A program made the translations under genes and the position numbers. The notes beneath the pieces are model-generated. The model had not been told where the DNA came from. It did not search any database and worked only from the letters and a program-made list of their open reading frames with translations. Positions 37,431 through 47,052 of a DNA stretch of 64,000 nucleotides are shown piece by piece. Positions within the stretch are counted from its first letter, which is position 1. The number at the start of each line of letters is the position of its first letter. The stretch is taken from the NCBI RefSeq assembly GCF_019711655.1, contig NZ_JAIGNU010000001.1:682001-746000 (forward strand), in the 5' to 3' direction. The stretch comes from Qipengyuania mesophila. Lineage in GTDB: Bacteria; Pseudomonadota; Alphaproteobacteria; Sphingomonadales; Sphingomonadaceae.

Positions 37431-40394
37431 ATGACCAGATTGACTTTACGTCACAGTTGCGCCCTTGGCGCACTCGCGATCGCCGCCCTGTCCGCGGCTC
37501 CGGCCTTCGCTCAGGACGAGGGAGTCGATGCCGCGGCGCAGGAAGATAACCGCATCGTTGTGACCGGCTCCTACATTCGCGGCACGCCCGAAGATGCGGC
37601 GCTGCCGGTCGACGTGCTGTCGACCGAGGAGCTCCAGAACAAGGGCATCACCTCACCGCTCGAACTGATCAAGGAACTGCCCTCGGTCGGATCGGTGCTG
37701 GGTGACACCAACCAGTTTTCCACCGCGGCGCAGGGGTTCCAGGGCAATGGCTCGATCAACCTGCGCGGCCTCGGCCAGACGCGCACGCTGGTGCTGCTCA
37801 ACGGCAAGCGCATGATCCAGGCTCCCGGTGACGGCTTTACCGACACCAATTTCATCCCGCTCTTCGCGCTGCAGCGCGTGGAAATCCTCAAGGATGGCGC
37901 CGCCGCCACCTATGGCTCGGATGCGATCGCGGGGGTCGCCAACTTCATCACCCGGACCAATTTCGATGGCGTGGAAGTCGCCGGCGACTGGACCTTCATC
38001 GACGGGTCGGACGGCAATTACAGCATCAGCGGCCTGATCGGGAAGAACTTCGGCGACGTCAACGTGATGATCGGGGCCGGCTGGCAGCACCGCTCGGAAC
38101 TCGCCACCACTGCCCGCGACTACACCTCGCAGACCTACGATGTGAACGCATCGGGCTATTCGGCGCTCGCTACCCCGGGCCTGTTCGCGGTGACCTATCT
38201 CGGAGCCGGCGGCCTCAACACGGTGTTCGCACCCGACCAGGGCTGTAACGAGCTCGGCGGCTTCTATACCGCACCGGTCTGCCGCTTCACCTACATCCCC
38301 TTCGACAACATTACCGAAGATGAGGACCGCTATCAGGTCTATGCCCAGGTCGAGGCCGACCTGTCCGACACCGTCCGCTGGCACGCCGGCGCGCTGTGGG
38401 CCAAGACCGATCTCGAAAGCCTCAACTATTCGCCGGCCTTCCCGCCGACGCAGGGCCCCAACGGATCGGGCTTCGTTTCGGCCTTCACGACATCGCCCGC
38501 CAACCCGGCGGTCGCCGCGTTCCTCGCGCAGCAGGGGCTGCCGCCGTCGGGCGGCGTCAATGGCCCTGTCGTTCGGGTGACGAATGTCTATTACCGCCCG
38601 TTCGGCTTCATCGGCAATCCGCTCGATCCGGAACGCGGCTCGGGCACCGGCCTCGCCAAGAACAACGCCTGGCGCGTTTCGACCGGTCTCGAATTCGACC
38701 TCAGCGAAAATCTCGTGTTGAACGTCGACGGCACCTATTGGCGCTCGGCGCGCACCGCCTATGCCCCGGGCATCGTCGGTTCGCGCCTGCAGGCGGCACT
38801 CAACGGCTTGGGCGGAGCCAATTGCACCGGCACCACGCCGGGCGCCAATGGCTGCCAGTTCTTCAACCCCTTCGTCCTTGCCGGTCCGAGCAACCCGACG
38901 CTCGGCATCACCAATCCCTATTACGTGCCTGGCTTCGAGAACGATCCGGAACTGGTTTCGTGGTTGCAGATCCCCAATGGCACCTTCCAGAGGGAAGAAC
39001 AGTGGGTCGGCGACATCGTCCTGTCCGGTGGAACCGGGTGGGAGCTTGGCGGTGGTGAAGTGGCCTTCGCGTTGGGCGCACAGTTCCGCAAGAACAACTT
39101 CATGAGCCGTCCGCTCCGCGACGAGTCGAACCTCGATATCAACCCCTGCTTCATCGAAGGCGATCTGAGCTGCGTCGGCACCGCAACCGAAGGTGTCGGC
39201 CCGTTCATCTTCCTTGGCGGCACGCGTCCCGTATCGCTCGACCAGAGCGTCTACGCGCTGTTCGGCGAAGTGCAGCTGCCGATCCTCGACAATCTCGAGC
39301 TGACCGCAGCGGTGCGCTTCGAGGATTACGGCAGTCCGATCGGCTCCACGATCAACCCCAAGGCCGCGGTCCGTTTCGAGGCAACCGACTGGCTGACGCT
39401 GCGCGGCTCGATCGGCACGACCTTCCGCGGGCCGCTGGCCAGCAATGTCGACTCCAACTTCGTCACCGCGCTCCAGGGGCTCACGGCGGCCGGGGGCAAC
39501 TACAAGTCGGTCGATATCTACGGCAATCCCAACCTCGATCCCGAAACCGCGCTGACCTACAATCTGGGTTTCATCGTCGAGACCGGCGGCTTCACCTTCA
39601 GCGCCGACTACTGGACCTATGATTTCAAGGACCAGATCGTCATCACCCCGGCCGACGCGATCGCATCGTCGGTTGCCACCGGGGCGCTGACTGCCAACGG
39701 GACCCAGCTGATCGACTGCAATGCCGCGCTGATCGGGCTGATCACGCTGTCGGGCAATGCCTGCACGGCAACCTCCACCGGGCTCGACATCGCCCGCGTG
39801 CGGACGCAGTTCGTCAATGGCCCCGACGTCAAGGTCCGCGGCATCGACTTTGCCACGAACTACGACATCGAGGCGGGCTTCGGCGTGATCTCGATCGGCG
39901 CCAATGCCACCTGGAACCTGGCCTACAAGACCGACGATTTCTTCGTGAACGACGTGCTGGTCAGCTCGGCCTACGATGCAGTCGGCTTCGGCAACTACTT
40001 CCGCGATCCGGGCACACTGCCCGAATGGCGCGCCAACGGCTACGTCAACCTGCGCACCGGTGGTCTCAACGCCCGCTATTCGATCAACTATATCGATGGC
40101 GTCACCGACGAACGGTGCTTCGATGCATCGGGCGCCCGGATCGACCCGTGCTTCACCATCGCCGGTGTTCCGGCAGGGAGCAATTACGGCGTCGAAAGCG
40201 GCAGCTATACCCAGCACGATCTGGTGTTGAACTACACGCTGCCGGTGCAGTTCGCCGAGGTCCAGCTGACCGCGGCGGTGCTCAATATCTTCGACGAGGA
40301 ACCGGCCCAGGCCTATCTGCCGCTGGGATACAATCCCTTCATCGGCAATGGCATCGGGCGCAACTTCCGCCTCGGCCTGCGCACCCGCTTCTAG
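37431..40394 (+). CDS. TonB-dependent receptor of the acyl-CoA island (second)
   Basis: A 987-residue outer-membrane receptor. The signal peptide ends SAAPAFAQ (about residue 28), followed by RIVVTGSYIRG, the TonB-box-like start of the other large sphingomonad group. The plug has INLRGLGQTRTLVLLNGKRM and VEILKDGAAATYGSDAIAG, and the barrel ends NFRLGLRTRF. Members of this group are often annotated for oligosaccharides or peptides; the substrate is not evident. GAGGGAGAGAGAACC precedes ATG 37431. It carries its own promoter and is separate from the preceding receptor. Confidence 0.93.
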   Translation: MTRLTLRHSCALGALAIAALSAAPAFAQDEGVDAAAQEDNRIVVTGSYIRGTPEDAALPVDVLSTEELQNKGITSPLELIKELPSVGSVLGDTNQFSTAAQGFQGNGSINLRGLGQTRTLVLLNGKRMIQAPGDGFTDTNFIPLFALQRVEILKDGAAATYGSDAIAGVANFITRTNFDGVEVAGDWTFIDGSDGNYSISGLIGKNFGDVNVMIGAGWQHRSELATTARDYTSQTYDVNASGYSALATPGLFAVTYLGAGGLNTVFAPDQGCNELGGFYTAPVCRFTYIPFDNITEDEDRYQVYAQVEADLSDTVRWHAGALWAKTDLESLNYSPAFPPTQGPNGSGFVSAFTTSPANPAVAAFLAQQGLPPSGGVNGPVVRVTNVYYRPFGFIGNPLDPERGSGTGLAKNNAWRVSTGLEFDLSENLVLNVDGTYWRSARTAYAPGIVGSRLQAALNGLGGANCTGTTPGANGCQFFNPFVLAGPSNPTLGITNPYYVPGFENDPELVSWLQIPNGTFQREEQWVGDIVLSGGTGWELGGGEVAFALGAQFRKNNFMSRPLRDESNLDINPCFIEGDLSCVGTATEGVGPFIFLGGTRPVSLDQSVYALFGEVQLPILDNLELTAAVRFEDYGSPIGSTINPKAAVRFEATDWLTLRGSIGTTFRGPLASNVDSNFVTALQGLTAAGGNYKSVDIYGNPNLDPETALTYNLGFIVETGGFTFSADYWTYDFKDQIVITPADAIASSVATGALTANGTQLIDCNAALIGLITLSGNACTATSTGLDIARVRTQFVNGPDVKVRGIDFATNYDIEAGFGVISIGANATWNLAYKTDDFFVNDVLVSSAYDAVGFGNYFRDPGTLPEWRANGYVNLRTGGLNARYSINYIDGVTDERCFDASGARIDPCFTIAGVPAGSNYGVESGSYTQHDLVLNYTLPVQFAEVQLTAAVLNIFDEEPAQAYLPLGYNPFIGNGIGRNFRLGLRTRF

Positions 40395-40421
40395 GGGCAG
40401 CGGAGCCAACACCAAACGGGG

Positions 40422-40447
40422 GGGCCCGGGGCGCAAGCTTCGGGCCC
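40422..40447 (+). terminator. Terminator-like hairpin
   Basis: GGGCCCG (40422-40428) and CGGGCCC (40441-40447) flank a 12-base loop containing AAGCTT. The T content after it is poor. It lies between the TonB receptor and the SDR gene and may attenuate rather than stop transcription. Confidence 0.45.
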
Positions 40448-40473
40448 TCGTCATTGAACCAGGGGAAACAGCC

Positions 40474-41238
40474 ATGTCGTCATTCGATCTGACCGGAAAG
40501 GTCGCCATCGTCACCGGATCGAGCCGCGGGATCGGCCGCGCCATTGCCGAGGAGCTTGCCGCGCAGGGCGCGCGCGTGGTCATCTCGAGCCGCAAGCAGG
40601 ATGCCTGCGAGGAGGTCGCCGCCGCGATCAATGCTGAACATGGCGAAGGCAGCGCCGTGGCGATTGCCGCCAGCATTTCCGAGAAGGCACAGCTCGAGGA
40701 CCTCTTCGCGCAGACAAAGGCCGCGCTCGGCCCCGTCGACATCCTCGTCTGCAATGCCGCGAGCAATCCCTATTACGGATCGATGGACGGGATCGCCGAC
40801 GAGCAGTTCCGCAAGATCCTCGACAACAATGTCATCTCGAACCACTGGCTGATCCAGCTCGCCCTGCCCGACATGCGCGCCAAGGGCGACGGGGCGGTGG
40901 TGGTGATCAGCTCGATCGGGGGGCTGCGCGCCTCGACCACGATCGGCGCCTATTGCATTTCCAAGGCGGCCGATTTCCAGCTTGTGCGCAACTACGCCGC
41001 GGAGAACGGCAAGCATGGTATCCGTATCAACGGCATCGCGCCGGGCCTGGTGAAGACCGATTTCGCCAAGGCGCTGTGGGACAATCCGCAGGCGCTCGCA
41101 GCAACCGAGAAGGCGCTTGCCATGCGCCGGATCGGCGAGCCCGAGGATATCGCCGGGGCGGCGGTCTATCTCGCCTCGCCCGCGGCGAAATGGACCACGG
41201 GCCAGACCATCGTGGTCGACGGCGGAGCGACGATCTAG
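40474..41238 (+). CDS. Short-chain dehydrogenase/reductase
   Basis: A 254-residue classical SDR. TGSSRGIG (residues 14-21) binds NAD(P), NAAS replaces the usual NNAG, and VISSIGG with AYCISKAAD supply the catalytic Ser, Tyr and Lys. The C-terminus ends TTGQTIVVDGGATI. It is similar in pattern to SDRs that oxidise hydroxyacyl-CoA or steroid alcohols. AGGGGAAACAGCC precedes ATG 40474; the upstream open frame crosses the end of the receptor gene and is not coding. Confidence 0.9.
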   Translation: MSSFDLTGKVAIVTGSSRGIGRAIAEELAAQGARVVISSRKQDACEEVAAAINAEHGEGSAVAIAASISEKAQLEDLFAQTKAALGPVDILVCNAASNPYYGSMDGIADEQFRKILDNNVISNHWLIQLALPDMRAKGDGAVVVISSIGGLRASTTIGAYCISKAADFQLVRNYAAENGKHGIRINGIAPGLVKTDFAKALWDNPQALAATEKALAMRRIGEPEDIAGAAVYLASPAAKWTTGQTIVVDGGATI

Positions 41239-41247
41239 GCGTGCAGC

Positions 41248-42657
41248 TCAGGGAAGCTCGCTCCCGCCCAACGCCTGCCACAGCAGCACGCGTGCCCGCC
41301 GTGCCCGTCCCAGCGCCGCCGCAGCGCGCTCGCCGCTGGCATCGGCAGCGCGACGCGCCTCGAGCACGGTGAGGAAATCGGCGAGGCCGGCCTGATAGCG
41401 CGTGTCCGCCAGCCGCGCGGCACGCTGGAGGTTGGCCGCCTCGCTCGCCGCGGCCGCAGCCTCGGCATCGGCGGCAGAGACGAGGCCGTAGCCCGCCTCC
41501 GCATCCCCCAGCGCCGTATAGACGGCGCCGCGATAGGCCTCGAAAGCGGCCTTCTTCTCGGCCGCCGCGCCGTCGATCTCGGCGGCGATCCGCCCGAAGT
41601 CGAGCAGCGGCCCGGCGATGCCGGCGGCGAGCGATCCGACCAGCGAGTCGCCGTCGAACAAATCGCCCAGGCCGAAGGCCAGCAAGCCGATCGCGCCCGA
41701 CAGGCTGAAAGTGGGGAAGCGCTGGCGCGCGGTTGCCGCGAGCTGCGCATCGGCTGCGGCGAGCGAGGCCGCTGCGGCAAGCACGTCGGGGCGGTTGGCG
41801 AGCAGCGTGGATGGCAGGGTCGCGGGCGGCGCGGGGATCTCGCCGGTCGTGGCACCCGTTGCCAGCGCGGCGCGGACATCGGTGCCGCCCTGCGCGGTCA
41901 GCGTCACGAGGCGGCCCAGCAACCGCGTCCGCTCGCTCTCGAGCGCCGCCAGCCGGCTGCGCGAACTCGCCGCCGAGCTTTCGGCACGGACGCGGTCGAA
42001 CCCCGGAGCCAGCCCTGCGCGTTCGCGGACGCCGGCGAGCCGCGCCAGCTCTTCGGCCGCGGTCAGATCGCTGCGGATTTCACGCTCGCGCTCCTCGAGG
42101 GTGCGCCAGTCGATGACGCTCGCGGCGATTTCGGACAGCAGCGCAATCCGCACCGCCTGCGCCTGCGCACTGGCGGCATCGACCTTGGCCAGCGCAGCGC
42201 GCTCGCTCGCCTTGAGGCGTCCGAAAAGATCCAGGTCCCAGCGCGCTGTGAGATTGGCGGCATAGGACACGCGTTCGGCCTCGAAGGCGATGCCCGCGGG
42301 CAGGTTCCCGCCGAAGGAGTTGGGGTTGGTCCGCTGCCCGGTCACCGAGGCATTGGCGCCGATCGACGGAAGGAGCTCGGCCCCGGCCCGGTCAGCACCC
42401 GCGCGGGCCTGCTCGACGCGCGCGGCCGCCTCGCCCAGCGTGGGGGAGGATGCGAGCGCTTGTCTCGCAAGCGCGGCGAAACCCGCATCTTCGGTCGGCA
42501 TGAGCCGGGCCAGCGACGTCCCGGTCCCGGCATCGGGCGCGAAGAGGAAGCTTTCGGGCAGCTCCGGCAACGGCGTCGCCACCTCGGGCGGCGGGCCCGC
42601 CGTGCAGGCGGCGAGCACCAGCGCGCTGGCGGCCGGGAGCAGAGCGCGCCGCCTCAC
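41248..42657 (-). CDS. NodT-family outer-membrane efflux lipoprotein
   Basis: A 469-residue TolC-type channel. The signal ends LVLAAC, so the mature protein is lipidated on Cys18. Two repeated coiled-coil halves contain AARVEQARAGADRAGAEL and SAAADAEAAAAASEAANLQ; WDLDLFGRLKASERAAL and LANRPDVLAAAASLAAADA are NodT-family hallmarks. It forms the outer-membrane exit for the ABC exporter encoded directly upstream; its start overlaps the adaptor stop by 4 bases. Confidence 0.92.
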   Translation of the reverse strand: MRRRALLPAASALVLAACTAGPPPEVATPLPELPESFLFAPDAGTGTSLARLMPTEDAGFAALARQALASSPTLGEAAARVEQARAGADRAGAELLPSIGANASVTGQRTNPNSFGGNLPAGIAFEAERVSYAANLTARWDLDLFGRLKASERAALAKVDAASAQAQAVRIALLSEIAASVIDWRTLEEREREIRSDLTAAEELARLAGVRERAGLAPGFDRVRAESSAASSRSRLAALESERTRLLGRLVTLTAQGGTDVRAALATGATTGEIPAPPATLPSTLLANRPDVLAAAASLAAADAQLAATARQRFPTFSLSGAIGLLAFGLGDLFDGDSLVGSLAAGIAGPLLDFGRIAAEIDGAAAEKKAAFEAYRGAVYTALGDAEAGYGLVSAADAEAAAAASEAANLQRAARLADTRYQAGLADFLTVLEARRAADASGERAAAALGRARRARVLLWQALGGSELP

Positions 42658-43637
42658 TCTTCGTCACCCTTCGCGGGGATATAGGCATCGACCTGCTGGC
42701 CGACGCGGAACAGCCCGTTCGTTTCGGGCAGCTGGTAGATCACCTGCAGGACGCGCACATCGACGCGTTCGGCCGCGCTGTTGGTGAGCGAGCGCTTGGG
42801 CACCACCTGCGGCTCCGCGCGAACGAAGACCGCCTCGACCTGCCGGTCCGCCGCGCCGCGCGGGCTGACAGTGGCCGGGGCGCCCAGCCTGAGCCTTGGA
42901 GCCTGTTCCTCGTCGATGTCGATCCGGACATGCAGCGGGCTCGTCTGGCCCATTTCGATAAAGGGCTGCGATCCACCCCCGCCCATGGTGCTGACGAATT
43001 CGCCCTTGCGGATGTTCACTGCCAGGATCTCGCCCGCCATCGGCGCGCGGATCGACAGGCGATCGATTTCGGTCCGTGCCGATCCGGCGCGCGCCTCGGC
43101 CGCCTGCAGACGTGCCTGCGCCAGCCGCAGGCGTTCGCTCGCCGCATTGGCATCGCCCTCGGCGCGGATCACTTCGGCGCGGCTGACCGCGGCGGGATCC
43201 TCGACTTGGCGGTAGAGCGCGAGCTGGCGGCCGGCCGTGGCGCGCGCGCTCTGCGCCTCGGCGATCGCAGCGCGGGCCTCGAGGATCGCGGCCTGCGCCT
43301 CGCGCAGCTGCGCGCGGACGGCACGGTCGTCGAGCGCGAACAGCAGCTGGCCCTCGCCGACGCGGTCGCCAGGCTCGACCAGGAGGCGGGTCACGAGGCC
43401 CGAGAGCGGCGAGCCGATCTGGACGGTCTCGCTCGACGGTTCGACCACGCCCGAGCCTGCCACGCGAGGCTGCGCGGCCAGATCGGCAGGCGCGTGCGGC
43501 GGCTCGCGCGCAGGGTCCGACAGCGTGCGGTCGGGCAGGCCCGCAAGGATGAAGGCCGCCGCACCGAGCAGTCCGACCACGGCGATCGTCGGGAGAATCT
43601 GGCGCGGGAAGCTGAGGTTTTTCCAGTCGAGGGCCAT
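42654..43637 (-). CDS. HlyD-type periplasmic adaptor of an ABC exporter
   Basis: A 327-residue membrane-fusion protein. One membrane helix is near residues 15-33 (ILPTIAVVGLLGAAAFI). The lipoyl half GLVTRLLVEPGDRVGEGQLL, a helical hairpin rich in Ala/Arg (about residues 105-190), the second lipoyl half and a beta-barrel (LHVRIDIDEEQAPRLRLG) follow. The ABC ATPase and FtsX-like permease next to it make a DevBCA/MacAB-like exporter the best match. ATG 43637 is directly upstream of the ATPase stop; the longer frame has no support. Confidence 0.9.
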   Translation of the reverse strand: MALDWKNLSFPRQILPTIAVVGLLGAAAFILAGLPDRTLSDPAREPPHAPADLAAQPRVAGSGVVEPSSETVQIGSPLSGLVTRLLVEPGDRVGEGQLLFALDDRAVRAQLREAQAAILEARAAIAEAQSARATAGRQLALYRQVEDPAAVSRAEVIRAEGDANAASERLRLAQARLQAAEARAGSARTEIDRLSIRAPMAGEILAVNIRKGEFVSTMGGGGSQPFIEMGQTSPLHVRIDIDEEQAPRLRLGAPATVSPRGAADRQVEAVFVRAEPQVVPKRSLTNSAAERVDVRVLQVIYQLPETNGLFRVGQQVDAYIPAKGDEE

Positions 43638-43638
43638 G

Positions 43639-44382
43639 TCAGTGTCCTTCGGGCATTTCTCTGCCGTCATGGGTGATCCGGCCGTCCTCGAGTACGAGGA
43701 TGCGGTCGGCGAGATCGAAGATGCGGTTGTCGTGCGTCACGATGATGCAGGCACGGTTTTCGGCCACGGCCACCTCGCGCAGCAGGTCCATCACCCGCCG
43801 GCCAGAGGAAGCGTCCAGGGCCGCGGTGGGTTCGTCGCAGACCACCAGCCGCGGTTCGTGCACCAGCGCGCGGGCGATGGCGACGCGCTGCTGCTGGCCG
43901 CCCGACAGCTGGCTCGGCAGCTTGTTCGCCTGATCGCCGATATTGAGCTTTTCGAGCATGGCGACGGCGCGCGTCCGTGCCTCGTGGCGTTCCATCCCCT
44001 GCGCGATCAGCGGCACTGCAGCATTGCTGGCAGCATCGATCGAGGGGATGAGATTGTACTGCTGGAAGATGAAGCCGATATTGGCGAGGCGGAACTCGAC
44101 CAGTTCGCTGTCGCCGAGGTCGTAGATGTCGGTCCCGAAGACCTTCACCTCGCCCAGCGTCGGCCAGAGAATTCCGCACATGATCGAGATCAGCGTGGTC
44201 TTGCCCGAGCCGCTTTCGCCGACGAGGAAGGTCATCTCCCCCGCGCGAATGTCGAGGTCGATGCCGTGGAGCACGGTGATCGTCTGCTGCCCCGCCTGGA
44301 AATCGCGCGTCACGCCGCGCGTGCAGATCGCCGCTTCGGGATTGCAGCCGCCGATGGCGCTGGTGTCGAGCAAAGTTCCCAT
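43639..44382 (-). CDS. ABC exporter ATP-binding protein (MacB/DevA-like)
   Basis: A 247-residue ABC ATPase. Walker A is GESGSGKTT, the Q-loop FIFQQYNLIPSI, the signature LSGGQQQRVAIARAL, Walker B LVVCDEPTAALD, and the switch His is in IIVTHD; all are intact. It powers the FtsX-like permease encoded upstream; start and stop are linked by TGATG. The operon order permease - ATPase - adaptor - NodT channel is complete for a tripartite exporter. Confidence 0.94.
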   Translation of the reverse strand: MGTLLDTSAIGGCNPEAAICTRGVTRDFQAGQQTITVLHGIDLDIRAGEMTFLVGESGSGKTTLISIMCGILWPTLGEVKVFGTDIYDLGDSELVEFRLANIGFIFQQYNLIPSIDAASNAAVPLIAQGMERHEARTRAVAMLEKLNIGDQANKLPSQLSGGQQQRVAIARALVHEPRLVVCDEPTAALDASSGRRVMDLLREVAVAENRACIIVTHDNRIFDLADRILVLEDGRITHDGREMPEGH

Positions 44383-45515
44383 CAACGGAACACCGATGCG
44401 GGTTCGGTCCGGAGTACGTTGCGTAGGGCCAGCCAGCCGGTCAGCGCCAGGATCAGCGCCACCGAAGCCAGGCTGATCAGCGGAATTTGCCAGGGAATGT
44501 AGAAGCCCTTGAAGGTCGGATTGCTGGCGAAGCCCCAGATGAAGAGGATCGTGCCGAGAACGCCCAGGCCGTAGCCGATCAGCCCGACCAGCCCCGCCTG
44601 GACCGCCACCATCCGGCGGATCTTGGCATTGGTGACCCCGATCGCCTTGAGCGCGCCGAACTGCTTGATGTTGTCGCGGATGAACAGGCTGAAGGTCAGT
44701 CCGACGATCGCCACGCCGACGATAAAGCCGAGCGCCACGGTAATCCCGAAATTGAACGGGATGCCGGTGTTCTCGATGATGAAATCGATCCCGTCCTTGG
44801 CGAATTCGTCGCGTGTTTGCGCCTTCAACCCGGTCTCGTGTTCGATCCGCTCGGACAACGCCTTGGCTTGAGCGGGCTCTTCTGCTCCCACCAGCACGAA
44901 GGACAGGCGGTTGCGCGTACCGGGCACATAGTTCAGCGCCTGGCTGTATTTGGTGTAGAGCACCACGGTGCTGGTGAAGCTGGGAATGGCATCGGCGATC
45001 CCGCGGATGACTGCGCGCTGATCGTTGAGTTCGAGCCGCTCGCCGATTGGCGACTGGTCGGGGAACATGCGCGTCGCACCGACATCGTCGATGATGACGC
45101 TGTCGGGCTGCTCCAGCACCTCGGTCGATCCTTCGAGCATGCGCTTGGGCAGGCCGATCAGCGTCGCATCGTCGACCCCGATCACGGCCACGCCCTCGAG
45201 ATCGCCGTCTCCGGTGCGGACGCTGGCCTGCGCGCGGATATGCGGCACCGCCCAGGCAACACCTTCAACGCTGCGCACCTTGTCGAGCGCGGTCGCGGGC
45301 ATGGCATAGGCGATGTCGGTGGTGCGGCTGACCGGGTCCATCACCCAGATATCGGCGCTCGAGACATTGTAGACGCCACTGGCGCCGCGCTCGATCAGGT
45401 TGACGAAAATGGTCAGCTGCTGTGTGATCAGGAGCGTCGAGAAGGCAATTCCGAATACGAGCCCGTAGAACTTCTGGGCATCGCCGGTGAGCATCCTGAT
45501 CGCGATCCAGAGCAC
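44382..45515 (-). CDS. FtsX/MacB-type ABC exporter permease (DevC-like)
   Basis: A 377-residue permease with one N-terminal membrane segment (about 15-40), a periplasmic domain of ~220 residues, and three C-terminal segments (GITVALGFIVGVAIVGLTFS, LVGLIGYGLGVLGTILFIWG and LISLASVALILALTGWLAL). This is the FtsX/MacB layout. The start is GTG at 45515 (VLWIAIRML). As with MacB relatives, it probably drives extrusion of a lipid, peptide or drug from the periplasm through the adaptor and NodT channel. First gene of the exporter operon. Confidence 0.9.
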   Translation of the reverse strand: MLWIAIRMLTGDAQKFYGLVFGIAFSTLLITQQLTIFVNLIERGASGVYNVSSADIWVMDPVSRTTDIAYAMPATALDKVRSVEGVAWAVPHIRAQASVRTGDGDLEGVAVIGVDDATLIGLPKRMLEGSTEVLEQPDSVIIDDVGATRMFPDQSPIGERLELNDQRAVIRGIADAIPSFTSTVVLYTKYSQALNYVPGTRNRLSFVLVGAEEPAQAKALSERIEHETGLKAQTRDEFAKDGIDFIIENTGIPFNFGITVALGFIVGVAIVGLTFSLFIRDNIKQFGALKAIGVTNAKIRRMVAVQAGLVGLIGYGLGVLGTILFIWGFASNPTFKGFYIPWQIPLISLASVALILALTGWLALRNVLRTEPASVFR

Positions 45516-45539
45516 GTGCGCTTGCCTTGTTCCCTCGAC

Positions 45540-45573
45540 TCGTTCATTATTGAACGATGCAGTTCACATGAAC
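45540..45573. promoter_or_regulatory. Divergent operator for the TetR regulator of the exporter
   Basis: TCGTTCA - TTAT - TGAACGA (45540-45557) and GTTCA - CA - TGAAC (45562-45573) are two palindromes between the divergent exporter and TetR genes. They share the half-site TGAAC, as expected for one TetR dimer type binding both. The sites lie within about 50 bases of both start codons and so could repress both directions. Confidence 0.7.
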
Positions 45574-45586
45574 GGAGGCGTTCAGA

Positions 45587-46213
45587 TTGTCAAGCAGCGC
45601 GCCCAAACGCAGTGGCCGCCCGACGGACGAGGCCAAGCGCGAGGCGATCCTGGCAGCCGCGGCGGCGAGCTTTTTCGAGCACGGCTTCGCGGCCAGCTCG
45701 ATCGAACAGATCGCCGCGGACGCCGGGGTTTCCAAGGTCACCATCTACAATCGCTTCGGCGACAAGCGCGCGCTGTTCACCGCCGCCGTGGAGCAGGAAT
45801 GCGCGCAATTGCGCGGTAGCCTCGAAGTGCCGGAGATCGCCTCGGGCAGCCTGCGTGACCGCCTAACCGCGATCGGCGAGGCGATGGTCGCCTTCCTCTC
45901 GCGCCCCCGGATGGTCCAGTTCGAACGGCGTATCGCGGCCGAGACCGAGCACGAGCCGGCGGTCGGCCAAGCCTTCCTCGCTGCCGGCCCGTTGCGGATG
46001 AAGAAGGCCTTTTCAGCCCTGCTCGCGGCGATGCACGATGCGGGCGACATCGAGATCGACGATGCCGAGCTGGCCGCCGAACAATTCGCCAGCATGTGCA
46101 AGGGCATGGGCGACCTAGAACGGCGCTTCGGGGTTCCCGACGATCCCCTGCGAAACCGCGAGCGGATCGCCGGGGCGGTCGAGGTCTTCTGTCGCGCCTA
46201 CGCCCGACGCTGA
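45587..46213 (+). CDS. TetR-family repressor of the ABC exporter
   Basis: A 208-residue TetR/AcrR regulator. The helix-turn-helix is at residues 17-62 (AKREAILAAAAASFFEHGFA, then DAGVSKVTIYNRFGDKRALF), followed by a helical ligand-binding domain. The start is TTG at 45587, with GGAGG 11-15 bases before it; no ATG fits the conserved N-terminus. It is divergent from the exporter operon and sits beside a paired palindrome that it probably binds. Confidence 0.92.
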   Translation: MSSSAPKRSGRPTDEAKREAILAAAAASFFEHGFAASSIEQIAADAGVSKVTIYNRFGDKRALFTAAVEQECAQLRGSLEVPEIASGSLRDRLTAIGEAMVAFLSRPRMVQFERRIAAETEHEPAVGQAFLAAGPLRMKKAFSALLAAMHDAGDIEIDDAELAAEQFASMCKGMGDLERRFGVPDDPLRNRERIAGAVEVFCRAYARR

Positions 46214-46229
46214 GCGCTGCTCAGCGCTC
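46212..46229. terminator. Hairpin between convergent TetR and motB genes
   Basis: GAGCGC - TGCTCA - GCGCTC spans both stop codons of the converging genes. The six to eight base-pair stem is perfect but lacks a T tract. It may reduce read-through in either direction. Confidence 0.4.
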
Positions 46230-47051
46230 AAGCGTGATCGAAATCCGGCGGTTGCGCGGATCGGACGGATCGTTCGCAATCAGCGGTTCGGTATCGGCGA
46301 CGCCTTCGATCCGGCGGAAGCGAGTGCGAGCGATCCCGTGACGGATGAGCATCTGGCGCGTGGTCTCCGCACGTCCCGCCGACAGCGACCAGTTGTTGAC
46401 GCGGGCCGGATCGCGATACTGGAGCGCGTCGGTGTGGCCGCGCACGGTAATCTTGCCGCCTTCCGGACCGATGGCCTCGGCGATGAGATCGAGCAGGTCG
46501 CGCGCATCGGTGGTCAGGACGGTAGTCCCCAGCGAGAACATCGAGAAATCCGCGTCATCGACGAGGTCGATCCTGATACCCGTGGTGGTGTCGACCATGC
46601 GCACCTGCCGCATCAAGCGCTTGAGGCGCTCTTCGTCGGCGATCGCAGCGGTAACCCGTCGCTCGATCTGCTTGATGCGGGCAGCGCCTTCCTTCGGCCC
46701 GCCGGTCGCATCGCGCGGCACCGTCAGCGTCTGCGTGCCCGTCTGCCCCGCCGCATGCGGATAGCTGTCGACATCGACCAGCGACGAGCCGCCGAGCACG
46801 CCGTCCGCGCCCGCGCTCTGTTCCTTGGTCTTGACCAGCGTCGGCGTGAAATAGTCGGCCAGCCCCTTGCGTTGGTCCTCGGTCGTCGAACCGAGCAACC
46901 ACAGCAGCAGGAAGAAGGCCATCATCGCGGTGACGAAGTCGGCATAGGCGACCTTCCAGGCACCGCCATGGTGGCCGGCAGCGACCACGGTGACCTTCTT
47001 GACGATGATCGGAGCGGGTGGCTCGTTGCGGCCCGCCGCCTTGCTGGCCAT
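46221..47051 (-). CDS. motB: Flagellar motor stator protein MotB
   Basis: A 276-residue stator subunit. One membrane helix carries the ion-binding Asp38 (KVAYADFVTAMMAFFLLLWL). The plug/linker follows, and the C-terminal OmpA-like peptidoglycan-binding domain has GHTDALQYRD and NWSLSAGRAETTRQ. It anchors the stator to the cell wall. It is 1 base downstream of motA and probably in the same transcript. The length is slightly below the E. coli protein (308). Confidence 0.95.
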   Translation of the reverse strand: MASKAAGRNEPPAPIIVKKVTVVAAGHHGGAWKVAYADFVTAMMAFFLLLWLLGSTTEDQRKGLADYFTPTLVKTKEQSAGADGVLGGSSLVDVDSYPHAAGQTGTQTLTVPRDATGGPKEGAARIKQIERRVTAAIADEERLKRLMRQVRMVDTTTGIRIDLVDDADFSMFSLGTTVLTTDARDLLDLIAEAIGPEGGKITVRGHTDALQYRDPARVNNWSLSAGRAETTRQMLIRHGIARTRFRRIEGVADTEPLIANDPSDPRNRRISITLER

Positions 47052-47052
47052 C

